Of a DNA stretch of 64,000 bases, positions 56,214 to 63,321 are shown one piece after another; within the stretch, counting starts at the first letter, position 1, and each line of letters begins with the position of its first letter. The stretch is from assembly GCF_019968605.1 (NCBI RefSeq), contig NZ_CP082966.1, positions 3,027,501-3,091,500 on the forward strand, in the 5' to 3' direction. The DNA comes from Polaribacter litorisediminis. Lineage in GTDB: Bacteria; Bacteroidota; Bacteroidia; Flavobacteriales; Flavobacteriaceae. The notes under the pieces were generated by a model, which was given only the letters and a program-made list of their open reading frames with translations, had not been told where the DNA came from and ran no database searches. Position numbers and translations under genes: made by a program.

Positions 56214-57194
56214 TTATTCTTTAAAAACTTTTAATTTTTGAGCAAAACTTTTTGCCCAAAGCTCAATATGGTTGGTACGAGATCTGCTATTGCCTTTAAT
56301 CGGTATAATTTCATCCATATAATTATTAAAACTATTTACTAATATTCGTTTACCATTTTCATTTAACAACCAAACCTGGTTATTAATATCAAAAAAATCT
56401 GGAAACATTATTTTTTGCATGCATAAATCTACTACAACAAAATCTGCCCAAACTCTAAAAATCTCTATAACATCATACACTAAAACAGGTCTGTTATAGG
56501 TATCTCTATGAAAAACACCCAAATAAGGGTCTATACCCGCTACTATTAAGGCACGCTCTACATGTATATAAAGTATGCCGTAACAATAATTTAGCATGGC
56601 ATTAAACATATCAAATGCAGGATGCTGGCTTCTCTTTTTAAACTTATACATATCTGGTAAATTGTTATTTAAAACTTCAAAATACAATTTAGAACTATAC
56701 CCTTCTATCCCCCTTATTTTATCAGTAATTAATTTAGTATTTTCTTCTTTTAAGTTTATCAATTTTTCTATGGACTTTTGTAACTTTTTATAGCTAATTT
56801 CTATATGCTGCTTATTAGAGTAATCATATTTTTGTAACGAAATTATGAGCGTTTGCTGGTTTTCTATCTTTTGTTGCATTAAGTTCTTAATCCATACAAT
56901 GGCTGCATTAGATTTGCTAAATGCAGCTTGGTTTTTACGTATACTAGAAATACTACCGTATTTAGAACTCCAAATACGCCCTTTTGGCGTACCTGTTTTG
57001 CCTATTAAAATAACTTCAATTTCATGCGCTATCGCTAAAAACAAAACGTTAGATGTTAATTGAACAGATTTGTTAAGTAATATAGATTTTACCTTAGAAA
57101 CCGGCACATTATGGTATTCTTTTTCATACCCTACAACAAACATATCGTTCTTCACCTTTATACTTGCACCGTATTTATTTATCACCAACTGCAT
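56214..57194 (-). CDS. cas1: CRISPR-associated endonuclease/integrase Cas1
   Basis: A 326-residue Cas1, the integrase that inserts spacers at the leader end. Beta-rich N-terminal domain (to about 85), then the helical catalytic domain with the metal ligands E173 (KLYFEVLN), H229 (YLGVFHRDTYNRP) and E244 (YDVIEIFRVWADF). Length and the HRDTYNRP text fit Cas1 proteins accompanying type III/I-B loci of Bacteroidota. It is the last gene of the operon, three bases after cas2, and its stop faces the leader. Confidence 0.97.
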   Translation of the reverse strand: MQLVINKYGASIKVKNDMFVVGYEKEYHNVPVSKVKSILLNKSVQLTSNVLFLAIAHEIEVILIGKTGTPKGRIWSSKYGSISSIRKNQAAFSKSNAAIVWIKNLMQQKIENQQTLIISLQKYDYSNKQHIEISYKKLQKSIEKLINLKEENTKLITDKIRGIEGYSSKLYFEVLNNNLPDMYKFKKRSQHPAFDMFNAMLNYCYGILYIHVERALIVAGIDPYLGVFHRDTYNRPVLVYDVIEIFRVWADFVVVDLCMQKIMFPDFFDINNQVWLLNENGKRILVNSFNNYMDEIIPIKGNSRSRTNHIELWAKSFAQKLKVFKE

Positions 57195-57197
57195 TGC

Positions 57198-57626
57198 TTA
57201 TATAAATAAGGTTGCTTTGTGATGCACAATAATATCAAAATCAATATTTTCTCCAATTATGGTTGTTTTGTTTAAAATATCTTCTCCAATTGGTATGATA
57301 AAAATAGAATCTTTGTTGGTATACATATCATTAATCTCTTTTAATGTTTGTTGAATTTTTTGGTACAATTCTCTTTTAATATTTCCAAAAAAAACAGAAA
57401 GTTGCACTCTTACTAATCCGTTTCTTTCTAAATAAGTAGAAACATAAGTTCTTATTTTAGAATCGCTTATATCATAAATTATATAAATATAAACACTATT
57501 TAGGTTTTTTTTATTTTTACTAATCAGCTCCATAATTTTCGAAATTCTTACATTTATAGCCTCTAAACCATCTACTAATGGTTTTGCCTCTTCAACAAGT
57601 TGATTTAGATTAGTCAACCCCGCCAT
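57198..57626 (-). CDS. cas2: CRISPR-associated protein Cas2
   Basis: Cas2, the structural partner of Cas1. The core is YIYIIYDISDSKIRTYVSTY, RVQLSVFFGN and SIFIIPIGED, with the conserved Asp after the first strand. I use the ATG at 57626 (142 residues) instead of 57686: the earlier start overlaps the primase-like gene by 77 bp, the later one by 17 bp. Still longer than a minimal Cas2 (about 95), owing to a helical N-terminal extension of about 45 residues (NQLVEEAKPLVDGLEAINVR). The C-terminal tail DFDIIVHHKATLFI is also extra. Confidence 0.93.
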   Translation of the reverse strand: MAGLTNLNQLVEEAKPLVDGLEAINVRISKIMELISKNKKNLNSVYIYIIYDISDSKIRTYVSTYLERNGLVRVQLSVFFGNIKRELYQKIQQTLKEINDMYTNKDSIFIIPIGEDILNKTTIIGENIDFDIIVHHKATLFI

Positions 57627-58683
57627 CCGCCTCTTTTGTGTTAATGCTATCAAATTCAAATGCGGATCTTTCTTCTTCTTCTTCATAATTGTCTGAATTG
57701 GTATTGTAGATTAAATTTTCTATTATTAAAACGCTTGCTTCTGCTAATTGCGCTGCCGGTTTTTGCGCTAGGTTTTTTACAACCGTAAACCCTTTTTTAC
57801 CATAATAAATATTAATAATTGTATTTAAACTTGTATCGCCAATCTTAAGTTTTAAGCCGTAATTAATTTCATCTATACTTATTACATTTACATGATGTTT
57901 ACTAAAATTAGTTGGTAATAGTTCTTTAAGTTCTTTTAATGGTGCAGGTACCGTGTATTGTTTTTGTTTTTTAAGTGTTTTAGGTTTTAGTGTTTTTAAT
58001 ATCTCTGCATACGTTTGGTTAGAGATGGCTGGTTTACCCGGTTTTATTGCTGCACTATTATCTTTATTAAGAACATCTTCTATCTCATCTATAAAAGGAA
58101 ACATGGTATCTGAGTAAAAATCTACCTCTAAATTGGTTGCATTATTATTATAATACACATTTTCATCATAAGACAAAAAACATATTCTAGTAGCATCACT
58201 TGTACTAAAATCTACATAATTTTCTAGAACATACTGTTTTGCAAAACTTCTAGAAAATATCTGATAAAAATTACTGTATTCTTTTAAAGAAGCAATAGGG
58301 TTGCTTAATTTAAAGACAACTTTTAGACCGGTACCACTTGGCGAAATAAACGCTAACTTTACTCTTGCATCTTTACATATTGTTTCTTTTAATGTCGTAA
58401 TTTTCTCTTCATCTCCGTAAGCATCAATATCTATAATAAGAAAATCTACTTTACAAAAGTTTTCTGAACATCGAAAATTATCTTTAAACTCTGCTCCAAT
58501 AAAATAAGGTAATTTTCTTTTTAAAAAACCGAAAGATGCTTTATCTATACCCCTTACCTTTCTTAGTTTATCAACGGTATATTTTAAAGATTTGTCTGAG
58601 AATTTTTGTATTAAATTACTCATAGATATGGCACTAAGAGGCACTGTGTTAGATTTTGAAATGTCTGTACTGTAATAAACCAT
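57610..58683 (-). CDS. CRISPR-associated primase-polymerase-like protein (BT4734/VirE_N AEP domain)
   Basis: A 357-residue protein whose first 200 residues are an archaeo-eukaryotic primase-like domain of the BT4734 (VirE_N) type. Motif I is FLIIDIDAYG (D85, D87), motif II SPSGTGLKVVF (114-124), motif III VDFSTSDATRICFLSYD (157-173). The remaining 150 residues hold a lysine-rich linker and a small C-terminal domain (about 255-330). Primase-polymerases encoded with cas1-cas2 (CAPPs) are reported to act in adaptation, probably filling or copying spacer precursors. Here it is directly upstream of cas2 with a 17-bp overlap, which supports that role. The assignment to CAPP by context is strong; polymerase activity is not proven. 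Confidence 0.85.
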   Translation of the reverse strand: MVYYSTDISKSNTVPLSAISMSNLIQKFSDKSLKYTVDKLRKVRGIDKASFGFLKRKLPYFIGAEFKDNFRCSENFCKVDFLIIDIDAYGDEEKITTLKETICKDARVKLAFISPSGTGLKVVFKLSNPIASLKEYSNFYQIFSRSFAKQYVLENYVDFSTSDATRICFLSYDENVYYNNNATNLEVDFYSDTMFPFIDEIEDVLNKDNSAAIKPGKPAISNQTYAEILKTLKPKTLKKQKQYTVPAPLKELKELLPTNFSKHHVNVISIDEINYGLKLKIGDTSLNTIINIYYGKKGFTVVKNLAQKPAAQLAEASVLIIENLIYNTNSDNYEEEEERSAFEFDSINTKEADGGVD

Positions 58684-58711
58684 TAGATTTTGTTTTTTAA
58701 ATTGTGAATAA

Positions 58712-59032
58712 TTAACTTAAATATTTATGTTTTCTTTTGATGTTTTTCCAGGCTTTTAAGTTTTTATAAACCGTAATAATTGCTGCTCCACTTGCATCTG
58801 TCATGACCACTAAATTCATTAAAGAATCTCTTTTTAAAGATTTTGGTACTTCTTTTTTGCCAGTGTTTTTTAAACTGTAAAAACAAAAGCCTTGTTTATA
58901 AATTGGCGTGGCATTTTCTAAGATAAAAACAATACTTTCGTTATTTACTCCGCGTTGTTTAGATCTTTTATTAGAATGATCTGTATGGCTATGCATTTGA
59001 TTAATAGAAGTACTTATTAAATTTGAATTCAT
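58712..59032 (-). CDS. DUF4258 protein, first gene of the cas operon
   Basis: A 106-residue protein: HSNKRSKQRGVNNESIVFIL (residues about 19-38) and AAIITVYKNLKAWK (about 84-97) are the hallmark blocks of DUF4258, a small domain related in outline to BECR/RelE-like ribonuclease toxins. An N-terminal polar extension of 15 residues precedes it; ATG at codon 13 is an alternative start. It lies 28 bp upstream of the primase-like gene and directly behind the shared operator at 59093, so it is controlled with cas1-cas2. I know of no described role for DUF4258 in CRISPR adaptation. Confidence 0.8.
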   Translation of the reverse strand: MNSNLISTSINQMHSHTDHSNKRSKQRGVNNESIVFILENATPIYKQGFCFYSLKNTGKKEVPKSLKRDSLMNLVVMTDASGAAIITVYKNLKAWKNIKRKHKYLS

Positions 59033-59092
59033 AATTGTAAGTTTTAAATAATTAGTTTAAATTTGAGTTATAATTATAATATAGATCTCACT

Positions 59093-59102
59093 TAGAAATC
59101 TA
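59093..59102. promoter_or_regulatory. Operator-like palindrome TAGAAATCTA between the cas operon and the WYL gene
   Basis: Minus-strand context TTGGAAGATAGATTTCTAAG then TGAGATCTATATTAT; 61 bp before the DUF4258 start and 18 bp before the WYL start. The block matches those in front of the small-protein genes, so a single factor, presumably the WYL protein, could control all of them and itself. Confidence 0.7.
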
Positions 59103-59119
59103 TCTTCCAAGCCAAAAAA

Positions 59120-60193
59120 ATGCCTGTTAGCTACTCTCCACATCTTAGATTAAAAGAATTAGAAAAACTATTACAAAATACCTTGCATTATCCAGAAGGT
59201 TGCGAAAAAGAAGAATATCAGGGCGTTTGGACAAAACAAGAGTTAGCCGAAAAAATTTCTGAAATATTTAGTTTAGAGAGAACTCTAACAACTAAAACAA
59301 TAGAAAATGATCTTAAAAAAATGGAAGAAGACTACCACGCTCCCATCGATAAAAAAAACATTTATTTACAAGGTTTTAAAGTAAAATCTAATGGTACAAA
59401 TGTAAAAAAAGTAGGTTATTTTTATTACGATACAAAAATCTCTATATTTAATAATAATAATTTATCGCAAGAAGATTTAAAAAACTTAAGAACTGTGGTA
59501 GATATGCTCAAGCAGTTTAAAGGTTTTAGTTATTTTGAAGATGTAGATGTATTGATAGATAAATTAGAGTTAAAGGCTTCTAAAAATAACCATGCTTCAA
59601 TAATTTTTGAAACTATAGATGAGTTTACGGGCTTAGAACATGTAGATCTCATTGCAAGTGCCATTAAAAATAGCAAAGTTTTAAAAATAAAATACCAGCC
59701 TTTTTATGAAAGTAAACCGGTAACCTATACAATACACCCATACCAACTTAGAGAATATAACAATCGTTGGTTTGTTTTAGCACATACAGAAGAGTTTAAA
59801 GAAAGAAAATTAGGTGTTTATGGTTTATCTAGAATAACAGAAGAACCAAAATTAATAGCTAAAACTTTTATTAAAACCTACACCAATTTAGTAAAAACTT
59901 ATTTTAAAGATATTATTGGTGTTACCAACTTCTTAGATGATAAAGTAGAACATGTTGTTTTTGAAGCTTATGGTATGCGTGCAAATTACATTAAAACCAA
60001 ACCTTGGCACCCTAGTCAACAAATTGTTTCCGAAACAGCAGATACCTGCACTTTTTCTTTAGATATTAAAATTAATAATGAGCTTATAGCGTTAATCTTA
60101 CAATTTGGTCTTGATATTAAAATATTAGAACCTGCATCTTTACAAAATACTATTATCGATACATTAAAAAAAGCGACAGATTTATATGCTTAA
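59120..60193 (+). CDS. HTH-WYL-WCX transcriptional regulator
   Basis: A 357-residue regulator. N-terminal winged helix (about 35-95: VWTKQELAEKISEIFSLERT, TTKTIENDLKKMEEDY), a WYL domain (about 170-260: KILKIKY-like strand VLKIKYQPFYES, then IHPYQLREYNNRWFVLAHTE and LGVYGLSRI) and a C-terminal WCX domain (about 275-355). This is the architecture of BrxR/CapW-type repressors that bind a ligand, often thought to be a nucleic acid or nucleotide, and control phage-defence operons. It is divergent from the cas operon with an 87-bp gap containing the shared palindrome. Confidence 0.92.
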   Translation: MPVSYSPHLRLKELEKLLQNTLHYPEGCEKEEYQGVWTKQELAEKISEIFSLERTLTTKTIENDLKKMEEDYHAPIDKKNIYLQGFKVKSNGTNVKKVGYFYYDTKISIFNNNNLSQEDLKNLRTVVDMLKQFKGFSYFEDVDVLIDKLELKASKNNHASIIFETIDEFTGLEHVDLIASAIKNSKVLKIKYQPFYESKPVTYTIHPYQLREYNNRWFVLAHTEEFKERKLGVYGLSRITEEPKLIAKTFIKTYTNLVKTYFKDIIGVTNFLDDKVEHVVFEAYGMRANYIKTKPWHPSQQIVSETADTCTFSLDIKINNELIALILQFGLDIKILEPASLQNTIIDTLKKATDLYA

Positions 60194-60196
60194 TAA

Positions 60197-60514
60197 TTAA
60201 AACTGAAATGTAATTTTTTTCCAGCGCTGGTTATTACAATATTTTAAGGTTAATCTTGCATTTTTAACGGAATGTTTAAGTTCTTGTAAAAACTCAAGAA
60301 CAGCTTGTAAATTATTTTCTGGCACAAATAACTCGGCATTTTTAAACTGATCTAATTCGTTAATAAGAGACGCAAAACCATCTTCATGATTATTTTCTTT
60401 AAAATAAATAATACTTCCTTCAGAAGTGTATTTTTTAGCAATATATTTAATAGAATCTGTTTCTTTGTAAACGACAGTTTGTTTATCTAAAGCAAATTGA
60501 GTTGTATTTTTCAT
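60197..60514 (-). CDS. Hypothetical protein
   Basis: A 105-residue protein, convergent with the WYL gene (3-bp gap). It reads like a small alpha/beta protein (TVVYKETDSIKYIAKKYTSE, LQAVLEFLQELKHSVKNARL, and a basic end NQRWKKITFQF). No recognised family. It stands at the downstream end of the small-peptide array and may be the last gene of that transcript. Confidence 0.6.
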   Translation of the reverse strand: MKNTTQFALDKQTVVYKETDSIKYIAKKYTSEGSIIYFKENNHEDGFASLINELDQFKNAELFVPENNLQAVLEFLQELKHSVKNARLTLKYCNNQRWKKITFQF

Positions 60515-60539
60515 ATCATTATTTTTAATTGGGTAATCT

Positions 60540-60632
60540 CTATTTTTTACTATTCTTACTATTTTTATTATTATTACTATTTTCTAAAATGGCTGCTACT
60601 AAAGCTAAAGCCGCGAATGCTATTTTATACAT
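60540..60632 (-). CDS. Micro-ORF, 30 residues, hydrophobic peptide
   Basis: MYKIAFAALALVAAILENSN followed by a run of N, S and K. A hydrophobic helix of about 15 residues then a polar, Asn/Lys-rich tail, as in the array members to its right. Sequence is distinct from families A and B. It is the leftmost unit of the array. Confidence 0.55.
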   Translation of the reverse strand: MYKIAFAALALVAAILENSNNNKNSKNSKK

Positions 60633-60692
60633 AATTTTACTTTTTTTTTGATGATTTAAATGATTTTTTACTTTTCTAATTCTTGTCTTTAT

Positions 60693-60800
60693 TTATTCAT
60701 GATTACTTTCTTTAACTGCTTTTTCTTCTTCTTGATCTACATAAATTTTTGCTATCGTTAATGCTGCTCCTAAAACTGTTAATATTAATTTTACGTTCAT
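60693..60800 (-). CDS. Micro-ORF family A, copy 1 (35 residues)
   Basis: MNVKLILTVLGAALTIAKIY, then VDQEEEKAVKESNHE. Hydrophobic/amphipathic N-terminal helix and acidic tail. About 75% identical to the other family A copies at 61122, 61423 and 61857, and the most divergent of them. Confidence 0.65.
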   Translation of the reverse strand: MNVKLILTVLGAALTIAKIYVDQEEEKAVKESNHE

Positions 60801-60833
60801 AATTTTACTTTTTTTAATGATTAAAATGATTTG

Positions 60834-60929
60834 TTACTTGTCTAATTTATTGCTGTTCTCGTTATCTGAATAATTCTTTACTAAGTCAATTGCCAATTCT
60901 AAAATGGTTATTATTGTTTTTGTGTTCAT
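60834..60929 (-). CDS. Micro-ORF family B-like (31 residues)
   Basis: MNTKTIITILELAIDLVKNY followed by SDNENSNKLDK. The helix carries charged residues in register (amphipathic); NYSDN is the family B signature. It is a diverged family B member with a family A-type start (MNTKT), so possibly a hybrid. Confidence 0.6.
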   Translation of the reverse strand: MNTKTIITILELAIDLVKNYSDNENSNKLDK

Positions 60930-60970
60930 AATTTTTGTCTTTTGTTGATGAATAATAATTTGTTACTTCC

Positions 60971-61063
60971 CTATTTTTTGTTCTTGTTTTTGTCGTTATT
61001 TGAATAATTATCTACCAAGGCGATTGCCAATCCTAAAAAGGCTTTGATTACTGCTGGATTCAT
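60971..61063 (-). CDS. Micro-ORF family B, copy 1 (30 residues)
   Basis: MNPAVIKAFLGLAIALVDNY then SNNDKNKNKK. Hydrophobic helix followed by an Asn/Lys tail. Preceded by the array's conserved leader (AATTATTATTAATCAACAAA). Confidence 0.65.
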   Translation of the reverse strand: MNPAVIKAFLGLAIALVDNYSNNDKNKNKK

Positions 61064-61121
61064 AATTCTATTTTTTTGTTGATTAATAATAATTTGTTAC
61101 TTCTCTAATTTTTGTCTTTGT

Positions 61122-61229
61122 TTATTGATGATTACTTTCTTTAACTGCTTTTTGTTCTTCCTGATCTACATAAATTTTTGCTATTGTTAGTGCTGCTCCT
61201 AAAAGTGCTAATATTGTTTTTGCGTTCAT
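61122..61229 (-). CDS. Micro-ORF family A, copy 2 (35 residues)
   Basis: MNAKTILALLGAALTIAKIY then VDQEEQKAVKESNHQ. Identical in protein to copy 3 at 61423 although the DNA has synonymous changes (GCA/GCG, TTA/CTA), which suggests selection on the peptide. Confidence 0.7.
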   Translation of the reverse strand: MNAKTILALLGAALTIAKIYVDQEEQKAVKESNHQ

Positions 61230-61270
61230 AATTTTTGTCTTTTGTTGATTAATAATAATTTGTTACTTCC

Positions 61271-61364
61271 CTATTTTTTGTTCTTGTTTTTGTTGTTATT
61301 TGAATAATTATCTACTAAGGCGATTGCCAATCCATAAAATGGCTCTGATTACTGCTGGATTCAT
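61271..61364 (-). pseudogene. Micro-ORF family B, copy 2, frameshifted
   Basis: Same as the other family B copies but with one inserted base after codon 10 (TTTTATGGATT where the others have TTTTAGGATT). The product becomes MNPAVIRAILWIGNRLSR and stops early. The downstream bases still show the old family B tail. Confidence 0.7.
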
Positions 61365-61422
61365 AATTTTAATTTTTTGTTGATTAATAATAATTTGTTA
61401 GTTCTTTAATTTTTGTCTTTGT

Positions 61423-61530
61423 TTATTGATGATTACTTTCTTTAACTGCTTTTTGTTCTTCCTGATCTACATAAATTTTTGCTATTGTTAGTGCCGCTCC
61501 TAAAAGCGCTAGTATTGTTTTTGCGTTCAT
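61423..61530 (-). CDS. Micro-ORF family A, copy 3 (35 residues)
   Basis: MNAKTILALLGAALTIAKIY then VDQEEQKAVKESNHQ, in a 301-bp A-B repeat unit relative to 61122. Confidence 0.7.
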   Translation of the reverse strand: MNAKTILALLGAALTIAKIYVDQEEQKAVKESNHQ

Positions 61531-61571
61531 AATTTTTGTCTTTTGTTGATTAATAATAATTTGTTACTTCC

Positions 61572-61664
61572 CTATTTTTTGTTCTTGTTTTTGTCGTTAT
61601 CTGAATAATTATCTACTAAGGCGATTGCCAATCCTAAAATGGCTGTGATTACTGCTGGATTCAT
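61572..61664 (-). CDS. Micro-ORF family B, copy 3 (30 residues)
   Basis: MNPAVITAILGLAIALVDNY then SDNDKNKNKK. Confidence 0.7.
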   Translation of the reverse strand: MNPAVITAILGLAIALVDNYSDNDKNKNKK

Positions 61665-61705
61665 AATTCTATTTTTTTGTTGATTAATAATAATTTGTTA
61701 CTTCT

Positions 61706-61798
61706 CTAATTTTTGTTCTTGTTTTTGTCGTTATCTGAATAATTATCTACTAAGGCGATTGCCAATCCTAAAATGGCTGTGATTACTGCTGGATTCAT
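61706..61798 (-). CDS. Micro-ORF family B, copy 4 (30 residues)
   Basis: MNPAVITAILGLAIALVDNY then SDNDKNKNKN. A tandem duplicate of copy 3 (134-bp spacing), differing at the last residue. Confidence 0.7.
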   Translation of the reverse strand: MNPAVITAILGLAIALVDNYSDNDKNKNKN

Positions 61799-61856
61799 AA
61801 TTCTATTTTTTTGTTGATTAATAATAATTTGTTACTTCTCTAATTTTTGTCTTTGT

Positions 61857-61964
61857 TTATTGATGATTACTTTCTTTAATTGCTTTTTGTTCTTCCTGAT
61901 CTACATAAATTTTTGCTATTGCTAGTGCCGCTCCTAAAAGCGCTAGTATTGTTTTTGTGTTCAT
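61857..61964 (-). CDS. Micro-ORF family A, copy 4 (35 residues), first of the array transcript
   Basis: MNTKTILALLGAALAIAKIY then VDQEEQKAIKESNHQ. It is the promoter-proximal unit: the degenerate operator at 62023 lies 59 bp upstream and a perfect one at 62091. All array members to its left lack such a promoter and have only a 40-bp conserved leader, so they probably share one polycistronic message. Confidence 0.7.
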   Translation of the reverse strand: MNTKTILALLGAALAIAKIYVDQEEQKAIKESNHQ

Positions 61965-62022
61965 AATTTTTGTCTTTTGTTGATTAATAATAAGTTGTAT
62001 ACTTAGTAATATAATGTTCGCT

Positions 62023-62032
62023 TAGAAAATTT
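62023..62032. promoter_or_regulatory. Operator-like site a (degenerate)
   Basis: TAGAAAATTT within the block AATATAATGTTCGC ... TTTCCAAG; two mismatches to the palindrome. It lies 59 bp upstream of the first micro-ORF of the array. Confidence 0.5.
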
Positions 62033-62090
62033 GTTTCCAAGTGGTTTTTTTTAGTTATTTACCTTCTATACTAACAATATAACTTTCGCA

Positions 62091-62100
62091 TAGAAATCTA
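62091..62100. promoter_or_regulatory. Operator-like palindrome TAGAAATCTA, site b
   Basis: Full block CTAACAATATAACTTTCGCA then TAGAAATCTATTTACCAAC. It is in the position expected for a family C gene to its left, but that gene has been replaced by the micro-ORF array. Confidence 0.65.
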
Positions 62101-62116
62101 TTTACCAACTGAAAAA

Positions 62117-62356
62117 CTATATCGGAATCACTTCCAGAATTTCATTTTCACTAGAACTTCTTAAATAGCGTGTATACGCAGCAATATTTTTAATTTTATC
62201 ATAAATTCTTATAGATCCATCACTGTATTTTACTTGAATGGTGCTTCCTCCTAGTTGACGTGATAATGGGTTCGTTCTATATTCGTCTGCTACTGAAAAT
62301 GAATTGTTTGATTCCTGTACTAAATTGTTAATAATTGAAGTTCTGTTATAAGACAT
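62117..62356 (-). CDS. 79-residue family C protein, tandem copy 1
   Basis: MSYNRTSIINNLVQESNNSF, then VADEYRTNPLSRQLGGSTIQ, a strand-turn-strand YSDGSIRIYDKIKN and the end ENEILEVIPI. Soluble, no signal peptide, probably a small alpha/beta fold. I recognise no family. Three copies follow at an exact 317-bp period, each with its own promoter block. Differences between copies are concentrated near residues 9-22 and 69-74. Confidence 0.75.
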   Translation of the reverse strand: MSYNRTSIINNLVQESNNSFSVADEYRTNPLSRQLGGSTIQVKYSDGSIRIYDKIKNIAAYTRYLRSSSENEILEVIPI

Positions 62357-62407
62357 GGTTTATGGTTTTAGTTATTTACTTTCTATACTAACAATATAAC
62401 CGTCGCA

Positions 62408-62417
62408 TAGAAATCTA
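62408..62417. promoter_or_regulatory. Operator-like palindrome TAGAAATCTA, site c
   Basis: 52 bp upstream of family C copy 1, in the block AACAATATAACCGTCGCA. Confidence 0.7.
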
Positions 62418-62433
62418 TTTACCAACTGAAAAA

Positions 62434-62673
62434 CTATATCGGAATCACTTCCAGAATTTCATTTTTACTAGAATTTGTTAAATAGCGTGTATACGCAGCA
62501 ATATTTTTAATTTTATCATAAATTCTTATAGATCCATCGCTGTACTTTACTTGAATGGTGCTTCCTCCTGGTTGACGTGATAATGGGTTCGTTCTATATT
62601 CGTCTGCTACGTAAAGTGAATTGTTTGATTCTTGTACTAAATTGTTAAAAATTGAAGTTCTGTTATAAGACAT
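62434..62673 (-). CDS. 79-residue family C protein, tandem copy 2
   Basis: Differs from copy 1 at a few residues (FNNL, SLYVADEYRT, RQPGGST, YLTNSSKNEILE). Own promoter block upstream. Confidence 0.75.
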   Translation of the reverse strand: MSYNRTSIFNNLVQESNNSLYVADEYRTNPLSRQPGGSTIQVKYSDGSIRIYDKIKNIAAYTRYLTNSSKNEILEVIPI

Positions 62674-62724
62674 GGTTGATGGTTTTAGTTATTTACTTTC
62701 TATACTAACAATATAAGCGTCGCA

Positions 62725-62734
62725 TAGAAATCTA
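62725..62734. promoter_or_regulatory. Operator-like palindrome TAGAAATCTA, site d
   Basis: 52 bp upstream of family C copy 2, in the block AACAATATAAGCGTCGCA. Confidence 0.7.
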
Positions 62735-62750
62735 TTTACCAACTCAAAAA

Positions 62751-62990
62751 TTATATCGGAATCACTTCCAGAATTTCACTTTTATTAGAATTTCTTAAAT
62801 AGCGTGTATACGCAGCAATATTTTTAATTTTATCATAAATTCTTATAGATCCATCACTGTACTTTACTTGAATAGTGCTTCCTCCTGGTTGACGTGATAA
62901 TGGGTTCGTTCTATATTCGTCTGCTACGTAAAGTGAATTGTTTGATTCTTGTACTAAATTGTTAAAAATTGAAGTTCTGTTATAAGACAT
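62751..62990 (-). CDS. 79-residue family C protein, tandem copy 3
   Basis: Almost identical to copy 2 (end YLRNSNKSEILEVIPI). The last 14 residues reappear at the end of the chimeric frame at 63068-63220. Confidence 0.75.
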   Translation of the reverse strand: MSYNRTSIFNNLVQESNNSLYVADEYRTNPLSRQPGGSTIQVKYSDGSIRIYDKIKNIAAYTRYLRNSNKSEILEVIPI

Positions 62991-63041
62991 GGTTGATGGT
63001 TTTAGTTATTTACTTTCTATACTAACAATATAAGCGTCGCA

Positions 63042-63051
63042 TAGAAATCTA
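63042..63051. promoter_or_regulatory. Operator-like palindrome TAGAAATCTA, site e
   Basis: 52 bp upstream of family C copy 3, in the block AACAATATAAGCGTCGCA. Confidence 0.7.
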
Positions 63052-63067
63052 TTTACCAACTCAAAAA

Positions 63068-63220
63068 TTATATCGGAATCACCTCCAGAATTTCACTTTT
63101 ATTAGAATTTCTTGCATAGCTTGGATGCTTCTCTAGGTTTTTCCCTTTTTCCTTTTCTAAATAAATTTGAGCTACTACTGTTGCGAATCCTAAAATGGCT
63201 ACTACTACTTTTACATCCAT
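63068..63220 (-). CDS. Chimeric 50-residue protein: micro-ORF head, family C tail
   Basis: Starts MDVKVVVAILGFATVVAQIY, then LEKEKGKNLEKHPSYA, like family A peptides (AILG...A.IY.E). It ends RNSNKSEILEVIPI, the exact last 14 residues of family C copy 3, in frame. A deletion or unequal crossover must have joined a hydrophobic-peptide gene to the 3' end of a family C gene without breaking the frame. It has its own operator block 76 bp upstream. Confidence 0.65.
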   Translation of the reverse strand: MDVKVVVAILGFATVVAQIYLEKEKGKNLEKHPSYARNSNKSEILEVIPI

Positions 63221-63295
63221 AATTTTTGTTTTTATTGGTTTATGATTATTATTTTTCAGTTATTTACTTTCTATACTAACAATATAACTTTCGCA

Positions 63296-63305
63296 TAGAA
63301 ATCTA
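63296..63305. promoter_or_regulatory. Operator-like palindrome TAGAAATCTA, site f
   Basis: In the block AACAATATAACTTTCGCA, 76 bp upstream of the chimeric frame. Confidence 0.65.
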
Positions 63306-63321
63306 TTTTCAATCTGAAAAA

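Noticed and set aside
57627..57686. Longer cas2 start at 57686 (162 residues)
   Set aside because: It would overlap the primase-like gene by 77 bp and adds a lysine-rich stretch absent from Cas2; the ATG at 57626 is more natural.
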